Part shown: positions 1 through 6,163 of the stretch, in pieces
Layout of the letters: each line of letters begins with the position of its first letter
Position numbering within the stretch: position 1 is the first letter of the stretch
Assembly (NCBI GenBank): GCA_021776145.1
Contig: JAJFGM010000609.1
Span: 1-6,163, forward strand
Source: Kiloniellaceae bacterium
GTDB lineage: Bacteria; Pseudomonadota; Alphaproteobacteria; Kiloniellales; Kiloniellaceae
Reading direction: 5' to 3'
DNA: 6,163 nt
The notes under the pieces: model-generated
Seen by the model: the letters and a program-made list of their open reading frames with translations, nothing else
The model's database searches: none
Told to the model about the DNA's origin: nothing
Position numbers and translations under genes: made by a program

Positions 1-681
1 GGCGGGACTATGCCCCAACGCCTCAATAGATTCCAGCGAAATCGCATCCTTTTCGTCAAAGGGTCCGACAGAGAGTCGGCGCAGGTCGACAATGTAGGCC
101 AGCGTGCCCAAGGCGACCCCAATATCCCGGGCCAGGGAGCGCATGTAGGTGCCCTTGCCGCAGGTCACGTCGAAGGTTGCGTGGTCAGCATCCTCGATTA
201 TGGCCAGTTCGAACCGCCGCACCTCGACCTGTCTCGGTTTGAGCTCGAAATCAGCATCGGCGCGGGCCAGATCATAGGCCCGTTTGCCGTCGACCTTGAT
301 CGCCGAGTAGAGCGGAGGGACCTGCTCGATAGAGCCGATGAAGCGCGGCAGCACCGCGCCAATCTCGGCTTCGCTCGGGCGCCGCGGCGACTCCGCAACG
401 ATGTCACCCTCGCTGTCATCCGTTGCCGTGGCGACACCCCAGCGCAGAGTGAACCGATAGGTCTTTTCGCGATCAAGGGCATAGGAAACGGTCTTGGTTG
501 CTTCGCCGAAAGCGATCGGCAGGACGCCGGTTGCCAAGGGATCCAGTGTCCCACCGTGTCCGACCTTGCGGGCATCGAAAGCGCGGCGTACGCGCGCCAC
601 GACCTGTGCCGAGGACAAACCGCGCGGCTTGTCGATCGCGATCCAGCCGTTGATGGCTTTACCGTTTCGCCTGCGTCCCAT
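1..681 (-). CDS. truB: tRNA pseudouridine(55) synthase TruB, 3' end cut by window edge
   Basis: TruB isomerises uridine 55 to pseudouridine in the T-loop of most elongator tRNAs, in the cytoplasm, and also helps tRNA fold. The protein starts MGRRRNGKAINGWIAIDKPR, the usual N-terminal block of the family (GWIAIDKPRG, then SSAQVV). The catalytic motif GHGGTLDPLATGVLP lies at about residues 41-55, with Asp47 as the expected nucleophile. Further family blocks are the YRFTLRWGVATATDD stretch near residues 75-89, the VPPLYSAIKVDGKRAYDLAR stretch at 121-140, and CGKGTYMRSLARDIG at 174-188. The frame is open to base 1, giving 227 residues. Family members are usually around 300, so a C-terminal, PUA-like portion probably lies outside the window. 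The ATG at 681 has an AGGG Shine-Dalgarno 7 nt upstream that overlaps the rbfA stop, which suggests coupled translation. Identity is very secure; only the 3' end is unknown. Confidence 0.97.
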   Translation of the reverse strand, partial: MGRRRNGKAINGWIAIDKPRGLSSAQVVARVRRAFDARKVGHGGTLDPLATGVLPIAFGEATKTVSYALDREKTYRFTLRWGVATATDDSEGDIVAESPRRPSEAEIGAVLPRFIGSIEQVPPLYSAIKVDGKRAYDLARADADFELKPRQVEVRRFELAIIEDADHATFDVTCGKGTYMRSLARDIGVALGTLAYIVDLRRLSVGPFDEKDAISLESIEALGHSPA

Positions 682-693
682 CGGCCCGCCCTA
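682..693 (-). promoter_or_regulatory. truB ribosome binding site overlapping the rbfA stop codon
   Basis: On the minus strand the rbfA stop codon TAG (691-693) runs directly into GG, so AGGG (689-692) forms a Shine-Dalgarno 7 nt before the truB ATG. The rbfA-truB gap is only 9 nt. The terminating ribosome would sit on the next initiation site, so translational coupling is likely. This is inferred from spacing alone. Confidence 0.6.
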
Positions 694-1125
694 ATCTGTC
701 GCCGTGTCCAGCTCGCCGGGATCGTCCTTGGCAAGATCGCGCTGCACCTTGGGGCGGCGCAACAGGCTTTCGATGTGGTCCGAGGCGTCAAAGGACCGGT
801 CGGCGGCGAACTCGATCTGCGGCGTGTGGCGCAGTTGGATTTCGCGGCCCAGGCGGCTACGAAAATACCCGCGCGCCCGGTTCAGCGCCGCGACCAATCC
901 TTCGAGACCGGCACCGCCGAGGGGCACGACAAAGGCGGTGGCGTTTTTGAGGTCGGGACTGACGCGAACCTCGGTCACGGTGATATCGGAATCGGCCAAT
1001 ACGGGATCTCTAAAGCCGCCCTGGGCGAGGATCCGCGCCAAAGCGTGACGCAGCTCTTCACCGACGCGAAGCTGGCGCTGGCTTCGCGCACTGGCGCGCG
1101 GATCCTGATTTTTCGATTGACGCAT
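691..1125 (-). CDS. rbfA: 30S ribosome-binding factor RbfA
   Basis: RbfA is a small KH-like protein that binds the immature 30S subunit near the 5' end of 16S rRNA. It supports late maturation and growth at low temperature. The 144-residue product has the family pattern: RVGEELRHALARIL at about residues 20-33, then ITVTEVRVSPDLKNATAFVVPLG across 48-70, then the kinked helix NRARGYFRSRLGREIQLRHTP from about 82. In that helix Ala84-Arg-Gly86 is the AxG interruption that replaces the classical KH GxxG loop. The C-terminal tail is short and acidic (DDPGELDTATD). A TTG codon immediately precedes the ATG at 1125 and could be read as a start. I prefer the ATG because GGGA (1133-1136) lies 7 nt upstream of it, against 4 nt for the TTG. 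The gene follows infB after 41 nt and precedes truB by 9 nt, the usual order. Confidence 0.96.
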   Translation of the reverse strand: MRQSKNQDPRASARSQRQLRVGEELRHALARILAQGGFRDPVLADSDITVTEVRVSPDLKNATAFVVPLGGAGLEGLVAALNRARGYFRSRLGREIQLRHTPQIEFAADRSFDASDHIESLLRRPKVQRDLAKDDPGELDTATD

Positions 1126-1132
1126 CAAGACG

Positions 1133-1136
1133 TCCC
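1133..1136 (-). promoter_or_regulatory. rbfA ribosome binding site
   Basis: GGGA on the minus strand is 7 nt from the ATG at 1125 and only 4 nt from the adjacent TTG (1126-1128). The spacing favours ATG as the rbfA start. Confidence 0.5.
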
Positions 1137-1166
1137 GAATGGGGGTCGTGAGGGGCGGAAGCCGGA

Positions 1167-3725
1167 TTACAGCTGCCGCGCCACCTCTTCGACCTCATAA
1201 CACTCGATCTGGTCGCCGACCTTGATATCGGTGTAGTTCTCGAAGGCCATACCGCATTCATAGCCATCGCGCACTTCCCGCACCTCATCCTTGAAGCGGC
1301 GCAGCGTCTTCAGTGTGCCATCATGTATGACGACGCTGTCGCGCAGCAGTCGAACCTTTGCGCCACGTTTCACGATGCCTTCAGTGATCATGCAGCCGGC
1401 CACTTTGCCGACCTTGGAGTTGGCGAAGACCTCGCGAATTTCCGCGTATCCGAGGAAGTTTTCCTTGCGGGTCGGCGAGAGCATTCCGCTAAGGGCGGCT
1501 TTGATTTCGTCAACGACATCATAGATGATCGAATAGTAACGGATCTCGATTTTATCCTGCCGCGCCTGCTCGCGCGCCTGTGGATTGGCGCGTACGTTGA
1601 AGGCGATAATCGTCGCATCGGTTGCCCGCGCCAGGGTGATATCCGACTCGTTGATGGCGCCGACACCGGCATGCAGAATCCGCACCTTGACTTCGTCGGT
1701 GCCCAGTTTTTCGAGGTTCGTGGAGATTGCCTCGACCGAGCCTTGCACGTCGGACTTGATAATAATCGAAAGCTCCGAGGCGACACCTTCCTTGATGCGG
1801 GTGAACATCTGTTCCAGCGAGCCGCGCGCGGCGCCGGCGAACACGGTTTCGCGTTTGCTGTTATGGCGGAAGTCCGTGATGTCACGGGCCTTGGCTTCGC
1901 TCTCGACGACCGCGAGATCATCACCGGCCAAAGGGGTGCCGTTGAGGCCGAGTATTTCAGCCGGCATTGCCGGCAAAGCTTCGTCGATGGATTCACCGCG
2001 CTCGCTGTACAGGGCGCGCACGCGACCCCACTCGCTACCGGCCACGAAGATGTCGCCGACCCGCAGCGTCCCACGCTGGACGAGAACGGTGGCAACCGAA
2101 CCGCGGCCGCGTTCAAGCTTGGCTTCGACAACGACACCTTCGGCCGGGCGATCCGGGTTGGCCTTCAGCTCGAGCAGTTCGGCCTGCAGCAGGATTGCTT
2201 CTTCAAGCTTGTCGAGGCCTTGTTTTTCTTTCGCCGAGACTTCGACCGCAAGGATGTCGCCGCCGAGATCCTCGACCACCAGTTCCTGCTGCAGAAGTTC
2301 CTGCTTGACGCGGTCGGCGTTCGCTTCCGGCCGGTCCATCTTGTTGATGGCGACGATAATCGGCACCGCCGCCGACTTGGCGTGATTAATGGCCTCGACA
2401 GTCTGTTCCTTGATGCCGTCATCGCCGGCCACCACCAGAACCACCAGATCGGTGACATTCGCGCCGCGCGCACGCATTTCGGTGAAGGCGGCATGGCCGG
2501 GCGTGTCGATAAAAGTGATTTTCTCGCCACCGCCCAATCGCACCTGATAGGCGCCGATGTGCTGGGTGATGCCGCCGGCTTCGCCGCTGGCGACATCGGT
2601 TTCGCGCAAGGCGTCGAGCAGCGATGTTTTGCCGTGATCGACGTGGCCCATGATGGTCACCACCGGCGGTCGCGACTGCAGGTCCTCGGGGGCGTCGTCC
2701 GGCCCCCTCAGGCTGAGTTCGACGTCCGAGGCCGCGACACGCTTGATGCGGTGACCGAACTCCTGGACGACAAGTTCAGCTGTGTCGGCGTCGATACTCT
2801 GGTTGTTGGTCACCATGACACCCATTTGCATCAGTGATTTGACGACATCGACGCCCCGGGTCGCCATGCGGTTGGCCAGTTCCTGAACAGTGATGGTTTC
2901 CGGGACCACGACTTCACGCACCACCTTAAGCGGCGGCTGGTGCTGTTGCTGACCTTGCAGGGCCCGCAGTTGCTTCTCGCGCCGCCGCTTGGCCGACGCC
3001 AGGGAACGTTCGCGCCCTTCCCGGCCCTCAAGCGCCTGCGAAATGGTCAACTTGCCCGAGCGCCGGCGCCGATCGGCATCCTTTCGGGTGGTCGCCGGCT
3101 TTGGTGCCGGCGTCTTGCGTTTAACGCGCCCCCCGAAGTCCTCGGGAGTCGTTTCCTCGCGGATTGCGGGCGTGGCCAGTGGCACTTCGACGGGCATCGC
3201 CGGTGCCTCGACTTCAACCGCCGCCGCGGCGGCAACTTCAGCGGGGCTGCGGTTTGCCGCTTCGAGCTCGGCCACGGCCTCTTCCTCGGCCTTGCGGCGC
3301 GCTTCCTCTTCGGCCAGGCGCTGCGCCTCGCGCTCCCTGATCTCGGCCTCTTCGGCCTCGCGAATGCGCCGCTTGGCGTCTTCTTCCTTGGCGGTTTCCA
3401 GGGCGCGCATCCGACTCGCGCGCTCCTCGGCGGAGAGGTTCGACTTGTCGGTCACGAGCGCGCCGACAGGCTCTGCAACGCCAGCCGTGACCGGGGCAGG
3501 CGCCGTTTCCTCGACGGATAGCGGCAACACCACTTCCTTCATGCGTCCCGACGCACCGCGCTCGAAGGTTCGGCTACGCTTGACCTCGACCGTCACCTGC
3601 TTGCTGCGCCCATGGCTGAAGCTTTGTCGGACCTGACCGCTCTGAACGGTCTTCTTCAGCTCCAGCTTGCCAGGTCGGCTCAGCTTCAGCGGTGCTTTCG
3701 TGTCTTTTTCGTCGCTTGTCGTCAT
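1167..3725 (-). CDS. infB: Translation initiation factor IF-2
   Basis: IF-2 is the GTPase that places initiator fMet-tRNA on the 30S subunit and promotes 50S joining. With the ATG at 3725 the product is 852 residues, normal for alphaproteobacterial IF-2. Order of parts: an associated N-terminal block (LELKKTVQSGQVRQSFSHGRSK) near residues 21-42; a charged Glu/Arg/Ala-rich helical stretch at about 97-158, likely coiled coil; an Ala/Pro-rich linker; a basic segment; and the IF2_N domain (ITVQELANRMATRGVDVVKSL) from about 277. The G domain follows, with GHVDHGKT at 360-367, GGITQHIG at 384-391, DTPGH at 407-411, NKMD at 461-464 and SAK at 497-499. Domains II, III and the C-terminal fMet-tRNA-binding domain come next, the last with AGCMITEG at 776-783 and GYECG at 821-825. 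The start is uncertain: ATG 3743, ATG 3761 and TTG 3770 are in the same open frame. I chose 3725 because MTTSDEKDTK resembles family N-termini and GGA lies 6 nt upstream. Confidence 0.97.
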   Translation of the reverse strand: MTTSDEKDTKAPLKLSRPGKLELKKTVQSGQVRQSFSHGRSKQVTVEVKRSRTFERGASGRMKEVVLPLSVEETAPAPVTAGVAEPVGALVTDKSNLSAEERASRMRALETAKEEDAKRRIREAEEAEIREREAQRLAEEEARRKAEEEAVAELEAANRSPAEVAAAAAVEVEAPAMPVEVPLATPAIREETTPEDFGGRVKRKTPAPKPATTRKDADRRRRSGKLTISQALEGREGRERSLASAKRRREKQLRALQGQQQHQPPLKVVREVVVPETITVQELANRMATRGVDVVKSLMQMGVMVTNNQSIDADTAELVVQEFGHRIKRVAASDVELSLRGPDDAPEDLQSRPPVVTIMGHVDHGKTSLLDALRETDVASGEAGGITQHIGAYQVRLGGGEKITFIDTPGHAAFTEMRARGANVTDLVVLVVAGDDGIKEQTVEAINHAKSAAVPIIVAINKMDRPEANADRVKQELLQQELVVEDLGGDILAVEVSAKEKQGLDKLEEAILLQAELLELKANPDRPAEGVVVEAKLERGRGSVATVLVQRGTLRVGDIFVAGSEWGRVRALYSERGESIDEALPAMPAEILGLNGTPLAGDDLAVVESEAKARDITDFRHNSKRETVFAGAARGSLEQMFTRIKEGVASELSIIIKSDVQGSVEAISTNLEKLGTDEVKVRILHAGVGAINESDITLARATDATIIAFNVRANPQAREQARQDKIEIRYYSIIYDVVDEIKAALSGMLSPTRKENFLGYAEIREVFANSKVGKVAGCMITEGIVKRGAKVRLLRDSVVIHDGTLKTLRRFKDEVREVRDGYECGMAFENYTDIKVGDQIECYEVEEVARQL

Positions 3726-3731
3726 ATTTTG

Positions 3732-3734
3732 TCC
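3732..3734 (-). promoter_or_regulatory. weak infB ribosome binding site for the preferred start
   Basis: Minus-strand GGA sits 6 nt before the ATG at 3725. A stronger GAGGA (3764-3768) lies further upstream, but it is only 2 nt from the ATG at 3761, closer than is normally productive. The choice of infB start therefore rests mainly on similarity to family N-termini. Confidence 0.35.
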
Positions 3735-3785
3735 GGCGTCCATTCCGGGCGCTTGGCCCATGTTCCTCAAAGCACTCAGGTCCGC

Positions 3786-4397
3786 TTACGGCGAACCTCG
3801 CAATGACTGCAGCCGCGCCGCATCACAAACTAATCGTTCGGCAACACCGCCTGGCGCCACCGCAACATGCACCCAAGCGTCTCCGCCCAGCGCCCGCCCT
3901 AATTCTTCGGCGGAAAAGGCCTCAACCACTCTCACATCCGGCCTGGCCAGGGCGCGCAATTTCCTGCGTCCATCCTCAGCCGCGTCAACGGCTTGGACCA
4001 GAACAGCGACTCGTTCCCCGGCCAACGCGGCCCTTACCTTCTCGAAACCGGCCACAAGCTGGCCGGCCCGCTTGGCCAGCCCGAGCGCCTCCAGGCCTCT
4101 ATTTAGCAGACCGGCCTCGGTTTGCTCGGCCAGGTTCCCGGGTACAACAAGCGACGCCCTCGCAGCCTTTGCGAAGGCGTTGGTTGCGCACGCGCGCGCA
4201 AGTATATCGCGCCGACTCGCAATCCACAAACCCCGCCCGGGCAGCTTCGCGGCCAAGTCTGGAACGACGCGACCGTCAGGGCCGGCAACGAACCGCAGCA
4301 GGTTGCCTTTCGGATGAACTTCCCGCGTAACGATACAGCGGCGCGAGGGTCCTATCTGACCCTCACCCTTCCGTTCCGCAAGTGCACCCTGCCGCAT
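3786..4397 (-). CDS. YlxR (DUF448) RNA-binding domain fused to an L7Ae/YlxQ-like domain
   Basis: This 203-residue protein joins two RNA-binding modules. The N-terminal part, about residues 17-88, is the YlxR/DUF448 domain: RRCIVTREVHPKGNLLRFV, then PDGRVVPDLAAKLPGRGLW with the GRGLW signature at 54-58. The C-terminal part, about 94-190, resembles the L7Ae/YlxQ family, which often binds kink-turn RNA: LGLAKRAGQLVAGFEKVRAALAGERVAVLVQAVDAAEDGRRKL. In Firmicutes, ylxR and ylxQ are separate neighbours between nusA and infB; here they are one polypeptide in the same slot, a known arrangement in Alphaproteobacteria. The exact RNA target is unknown here. YlxR in Firmicutes has been linked to RNase P RNA. 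The ATG at 4397 is 13 nt after the nusA stop and has only a poor Shine-Dalgarno, so coupling to nusA is likely. An ATG at 4493 in the same frame would overlap nusA by 83 nt and adds residues that do not look like family sequence, so I reject it. Confidence 0.92.
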   Translation of the reverse strand: MRQGALAERKGEGQIGPSRRCIVTREVHPKGNLLRFVAGPDGRVVPDLAAKLPGRGLWIASRRDILARACATNAFAKAARASLVVPGNLAEQTEAGLLNRGLEALGLAKRAGQLVAGFEKVRAALAGERVAVLVQAVDAAEDGRRKLRALARPDVRVVEAFSAEELGRALGGDAWVHVAVAPGGVAERLVCDAARLQSLRGSP

Positions 4398-4410
4398 GTC
4401 GCTTTGTGTC

Positions 4411-6063
4411 TCACTCGCTTGCCGGTGTCGCCGAGGCGTCACCGCTTTGTTCGTCCACGGTCTCCGGCGCCGTAGCGGCCACCGCGTCGGCATCCTCGCC
4501 CTCGAACCAATGCGCCCGGGCCGCCATGATGATGGCGTTGGCGTCGTCCTCGTTGAGCGGGCTCGCTTTGAGGATATCGGCCAACTGAGACGAGGTCATA
4601 TCGTCGATAGCGTCAATACCGGTATCGCCGGGCGCCAAGATGACGCGCAATTCGGTCGTGTCGAGATCCGCCAGGTCGTCGAGGCTTTTGACGCCGGTCT
4701 CGCCGAGCGTAACCAGCATCGTCGTTGTAACGCCGGTGAGCGCGGCAACGGTGTCGTCGACCCCGAGAGTGCGTCGTTTTTCCTCGTTCGAGCGGTCGAG
4801 TTCTTCGAGATAGGTTCGGCCACGCGCGCGCAGTTCTTCGGCCACATCTTCGTCGAAACCCTCGATTTCCGCGAGTTCCGCGATGGGCACGTAGGCAACC
4901 TGTTCGATACCGGTAAAGCCCTCGGCCACCAATAGGTGCGCAATGACGTCATCGACATCCAGCGCATCCATGAAGAGCTGCGAGCGCTGGCGCATTTCTT
5001 CCTGACGCCGCCGCGACTCCTCGTCTTCGGTCATGATATCGATGTCCCAGCCGCTCAGCATCGAGGCCAGGCGCACGTTCTGCCCGCGTCGGCCGATGGC
5101 CAGGGAGAGCTGTTCGTCGGGCACCACGACCTCGATGCGGCCCTGTTCTTCATCGAGCACCACCTTGGTGACTTCGGCTGGCGCCAAGGCATTGACGATG
5201 AAGGTCGCCGTGTCTTCCGACCAGGGAATGATGTCGATCTTTTCACCTTGCAGCTCGCTGACCACGGCTTGCACGCGCGAGCCGCGCATACCGACACAGG
5301 CGCCGACCGGATCGATCGAGGAATCGTGCGAAATGACGCCGATTTTGGCGCGGCTGCCCGGATCGCGCGCGACCGCCTTCAACTCGATGATGCCGTCATA
5401 GATTTCCGGCACTTCCTGTGCGAACAGCTTGGCCATGAATTGCGGGTGACTGCGCGACAGGAAGATTTGCGGGCCGCGTTGTTCTTCGCGCACGTCGTAA
5501 ATGTAGGCGCGCACCCGGTCGCCGGTGCGGAAGGACTCGCGCGGCAGGGTCTCGTCGCGTCGGATGATGGCCTCGGCGCGTCCGAGATCGACGGTGACAT
5601 TGCCGAATTCATTGCGCTTGACGATACCGTTGACGATCTCTCCAACGCGGTCCTTGTACTCCGCGTATTGCCGCTTGCGCTCGGCTTCGCGCACTTTCTG
5701 CACGATCACCTGTTTGGCGGTCTGGGCGGCGATGCGGCCAAGATCAATGGGCGGCAGGTCATCGATGATGAACTGCCCCACCTCGACCCCCGGCTGCAGG
5801 ACCTTGGCATCGGATGTGAGGATCTGCGTCGTTTCGTTTTCGATCTCGTCGGCAACCTCGCGATAGCGACGCAGCCGTACTTCACCCGTCGTGCGGTCAA
5901 TCTCGGCGCGGATATCGTGTTCGTGTCCGTATTTGGCGCGGCCGGCCTTCGAGATGGCCTGTTCCATGGCTTCAAGAACCTCGTCGCGCTCGATCGACTT
6001 TTCGCGCGCGACCGCCTCGGCCACTTGCAAGAGCTCGGTCCTGGAAAGGCTGCTTGTTTCCAT
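4411..6063 (-). CDS. nusA: Transcription termination/antitermination protein NusA
   Basis: NusA binds RNA polymerase and nascent RNA, modulating pausing, intrinsic and Rho-dependent termination, and rRNA antitermination. The product is 550 residues, starting METSSLSRTELLQVAEAVAR. Domains in order: the N-terminal RNA polymerase-binding domain (about 1-134), with ISKAGRAKYGHEHDIRAEID and DLGRIAAQTAKQVIVQKVREAE; an S1 domain (about 137-204); KH1 (about 205-281), with VGACVGMRGSRVQAV and GMRG at 258-261; KH2, with LAIGRRGQNVRLAS and GRRG at 324-327; then two C-terminal acidic repeats with helix-hairpin-helix character (about 365-423 and 434-520), and an acidic, low-complexity tail. Two such repeats match proteobacterial NusA and are absent in most Gram-positives. 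The ATG at 6063 has AGGGA 7 nt upstream. The frame stays open to 6150, but that stretch is basic, unlike NusA, and overlaps the rimP end. The gene follows rimP by 55 nt, the classical order. Confidence 0.97.
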   Translation of the reverse strand: METSSLSRTELLQVAEAVAREKSIERDEVLEAMEQAISKAGRAKYGHEHDIRAEIDRTTGEVRLRRYREVADEIENETTQILTSDAKVLQPGVEVGQFIIDDLPPIDLGRIAAQTAKQVIVQKVREAERKRQYAEYKDRVGEIVNGIVKRNEFGNVTVDLGRAEAIIRRDETLPRESFRTGDRVRAYIYDVREEQRGPQIFLSRSHPQFMAKLFAQEVPEIYDGIIELKAVARDPGSRAKIGVISHDSSIDPVGACVGMRGSRVQAVVSELQGEKIDIIPWSEDTATFIVNALAPAEVTKVVLDEEQGRIEVVVPDEQLSLAIGRRGQNVRLASMLSGWDIDIMTEDEESRRRQEEMRQRSQLFMDALDVDDVIAHLLVAEGFTGIEQVAYVPIAELAEIEGFDEDVAEELRARGRTYLEELDRSNEEKRRTLGVDDTVAALTGVTTTMLVTLGETGVKSLDDLADLDTTELRVILAPGDTGIDAIDDMTSSQLADILKASPLNEDDANAIIMAARAHWFEGEDADAVAATAPETVDEQSGDASATPASE

Positions 6064-6070
6064 ATTTATG

Positions 6071-6075
6071 TCCCT
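6071..6075 (-). promoter_or_regulatory. nusA ribosome binding site
   Basis: Minus-strand AGGGA is followed by 7 nt (CATAAAT) and then the ATG at 6063. It is the clearest Shine-Dalgarno in the window and fixes the nusA start against the longer open frame to 6150. Confidence 0.7.
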
Positions 6076-6118
6076 AATCCCGAGCCCTTGGCGCCGAACG
6101 CCGCTCGGCCTTCTCTGC

Positions 6119-6163
6119 TTAGTTCTCGCCCTGCGCTTGATGCGCGGCAATCAAATCGTCTGT
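6119..6163 (-). CDS. rimP: Ribosome maturation factor RimP, last 14 codons only
   Basis: Reading the minus strand from the window edge gives TDDLIAAHQAQGEN followed by TAA (6119-6121). RimP assists 30S maturation and in most proteobacteria lies directly upstream of nusA. Alphaproteobacterial RimP proteins commonly end in a short helix with a T-D-x-L-I-like pattern after the SH3-like C-terminal domain, which fits what is visible. The identification rests mainly on position and this short tail, because the rest of the gene is outside the window. The 55 nt between its stop and the nusA ATG hold no gene. Confidence 0.7.
   Translation of the reverse strand, partial: TDDLIAAHQAQGEN

Noticed and set aside
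1126..1166. Possible terminator in the infB-rbfA spacer.
   Set aside because: The 41 nt are C-rich on the coding strand, with no strong stem and no U-tract; continuation of the operon is more likely.
10..1200. A 396-codon open frame on the plus strand, opposite truB and rbfA.
   Set aside because: It crosses two well-supported minus-strand genes and the spacer between them, has no recognisable domain, and is explained by GC-rich codon bias.
1323..2837. A 504-codon open frame on the plus strand, opposite infB.
   Set aside because: It lies fully antisense to conserved IF-2 coding sequence, including the G domain. Long antisense open frames are common in GC-rich codon-biased genes. The translation shows no recognisable domain and I see no good ribosome binding site.
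3408..3410. Possible internal IF-2 start (ATG in SRMRAL, preceded by GAGGAG), by analogy with the shorter E. coli IF-2 forms.
   Set aside because: The GAGGAG is 12 nt from the ATG, too far for a good site, and purine runs are expected in this Glu/Arg-rich stretch, so there is no specific support.
4398..4493. Longer start for the YlxR-L7Ae gene at ATG 4493.
   Set aside because: It would overlap nusA by 83 nt, and the added residues are low-complexity Arg-rich sequence without similarity to the family.
4396..4935. A 179-codon plus-strand open frame opposite the 3' part of nusA.
   Set aside because: It mirrors the nusA C-terminal repeat region, has no family resemblance, and looks like a composition shadow.
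6064..6150. N-terminal extension of NusA by 29 residues.
   Set aside because: The extension is Arg/Lys-rich, unlike NusA, overlaps the rimP end, and bypasses the clear AGGGA site serving the ATG at 6063.

Overview
The window is a conserved transcription and translation operon from a GC-rich bacterium, read entirely on the minus strand. In transcription order, from high to low coordinates, it holds: the 3' end of rimP, nusA, a ylxR/ylxQ-type fusion gene, infB, rbfA, and the 5' part of truB. The order rimP-nusA-ylxR-infB-rbfA-truB is typical of Alphaproteobacteria. Three things point there: NusA carries a C-terminal tandem acidic-repeat region, YlxR is fused to an L7Ae-like domain, and IF-2 has an N-terminal RQSFSHGRSK block. 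A Rhodospirillales-like source is plausible, but that is inference; no taxonomic marker in the window fixes it.

Layout: rimP 3' end 6119-6163 (14 codons plus stop); 55 bp gap; nusA 4411-6063; 13 bp gap; ylxR-L7Ae fusion 3786-4397; about 60 bp to the preferred infB start; infB 1167-3725; 41 bp gap; rbfA 691-1125; 9 bp gap; truB from 681 off the left edge (227 codons visible). No spacer exceeds 60 bp. I see no convincing internal promoter, terminator, tRNA, repeat array or mobile element. All complete genes look intact, with their diagnostic motifs present.

How the genes work together: RimP and RbfA mature the 30S subunit. NusA controls RNA polymerase pausing, termination and antitermination, including on rRNA operons. 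IF-2 delivers initiator tRNA and joins the subunits. TruB makes pseudouridine 55 in tRNA. The YlxR/L7Ae protein is an RNA-binding protein that probably acts on structured RNA. One polycistronic message therefore links transcription elongation, ribosome assembly and initiation.

I found no undescribed system. The points worth a second look are the YlxR-L7Ae fusion and the ylxR-infB junction, where the two genes share a reading frame and several starts are possible. The long plus-strand open frames lie opposite real genes and are best read as composition artefacts.
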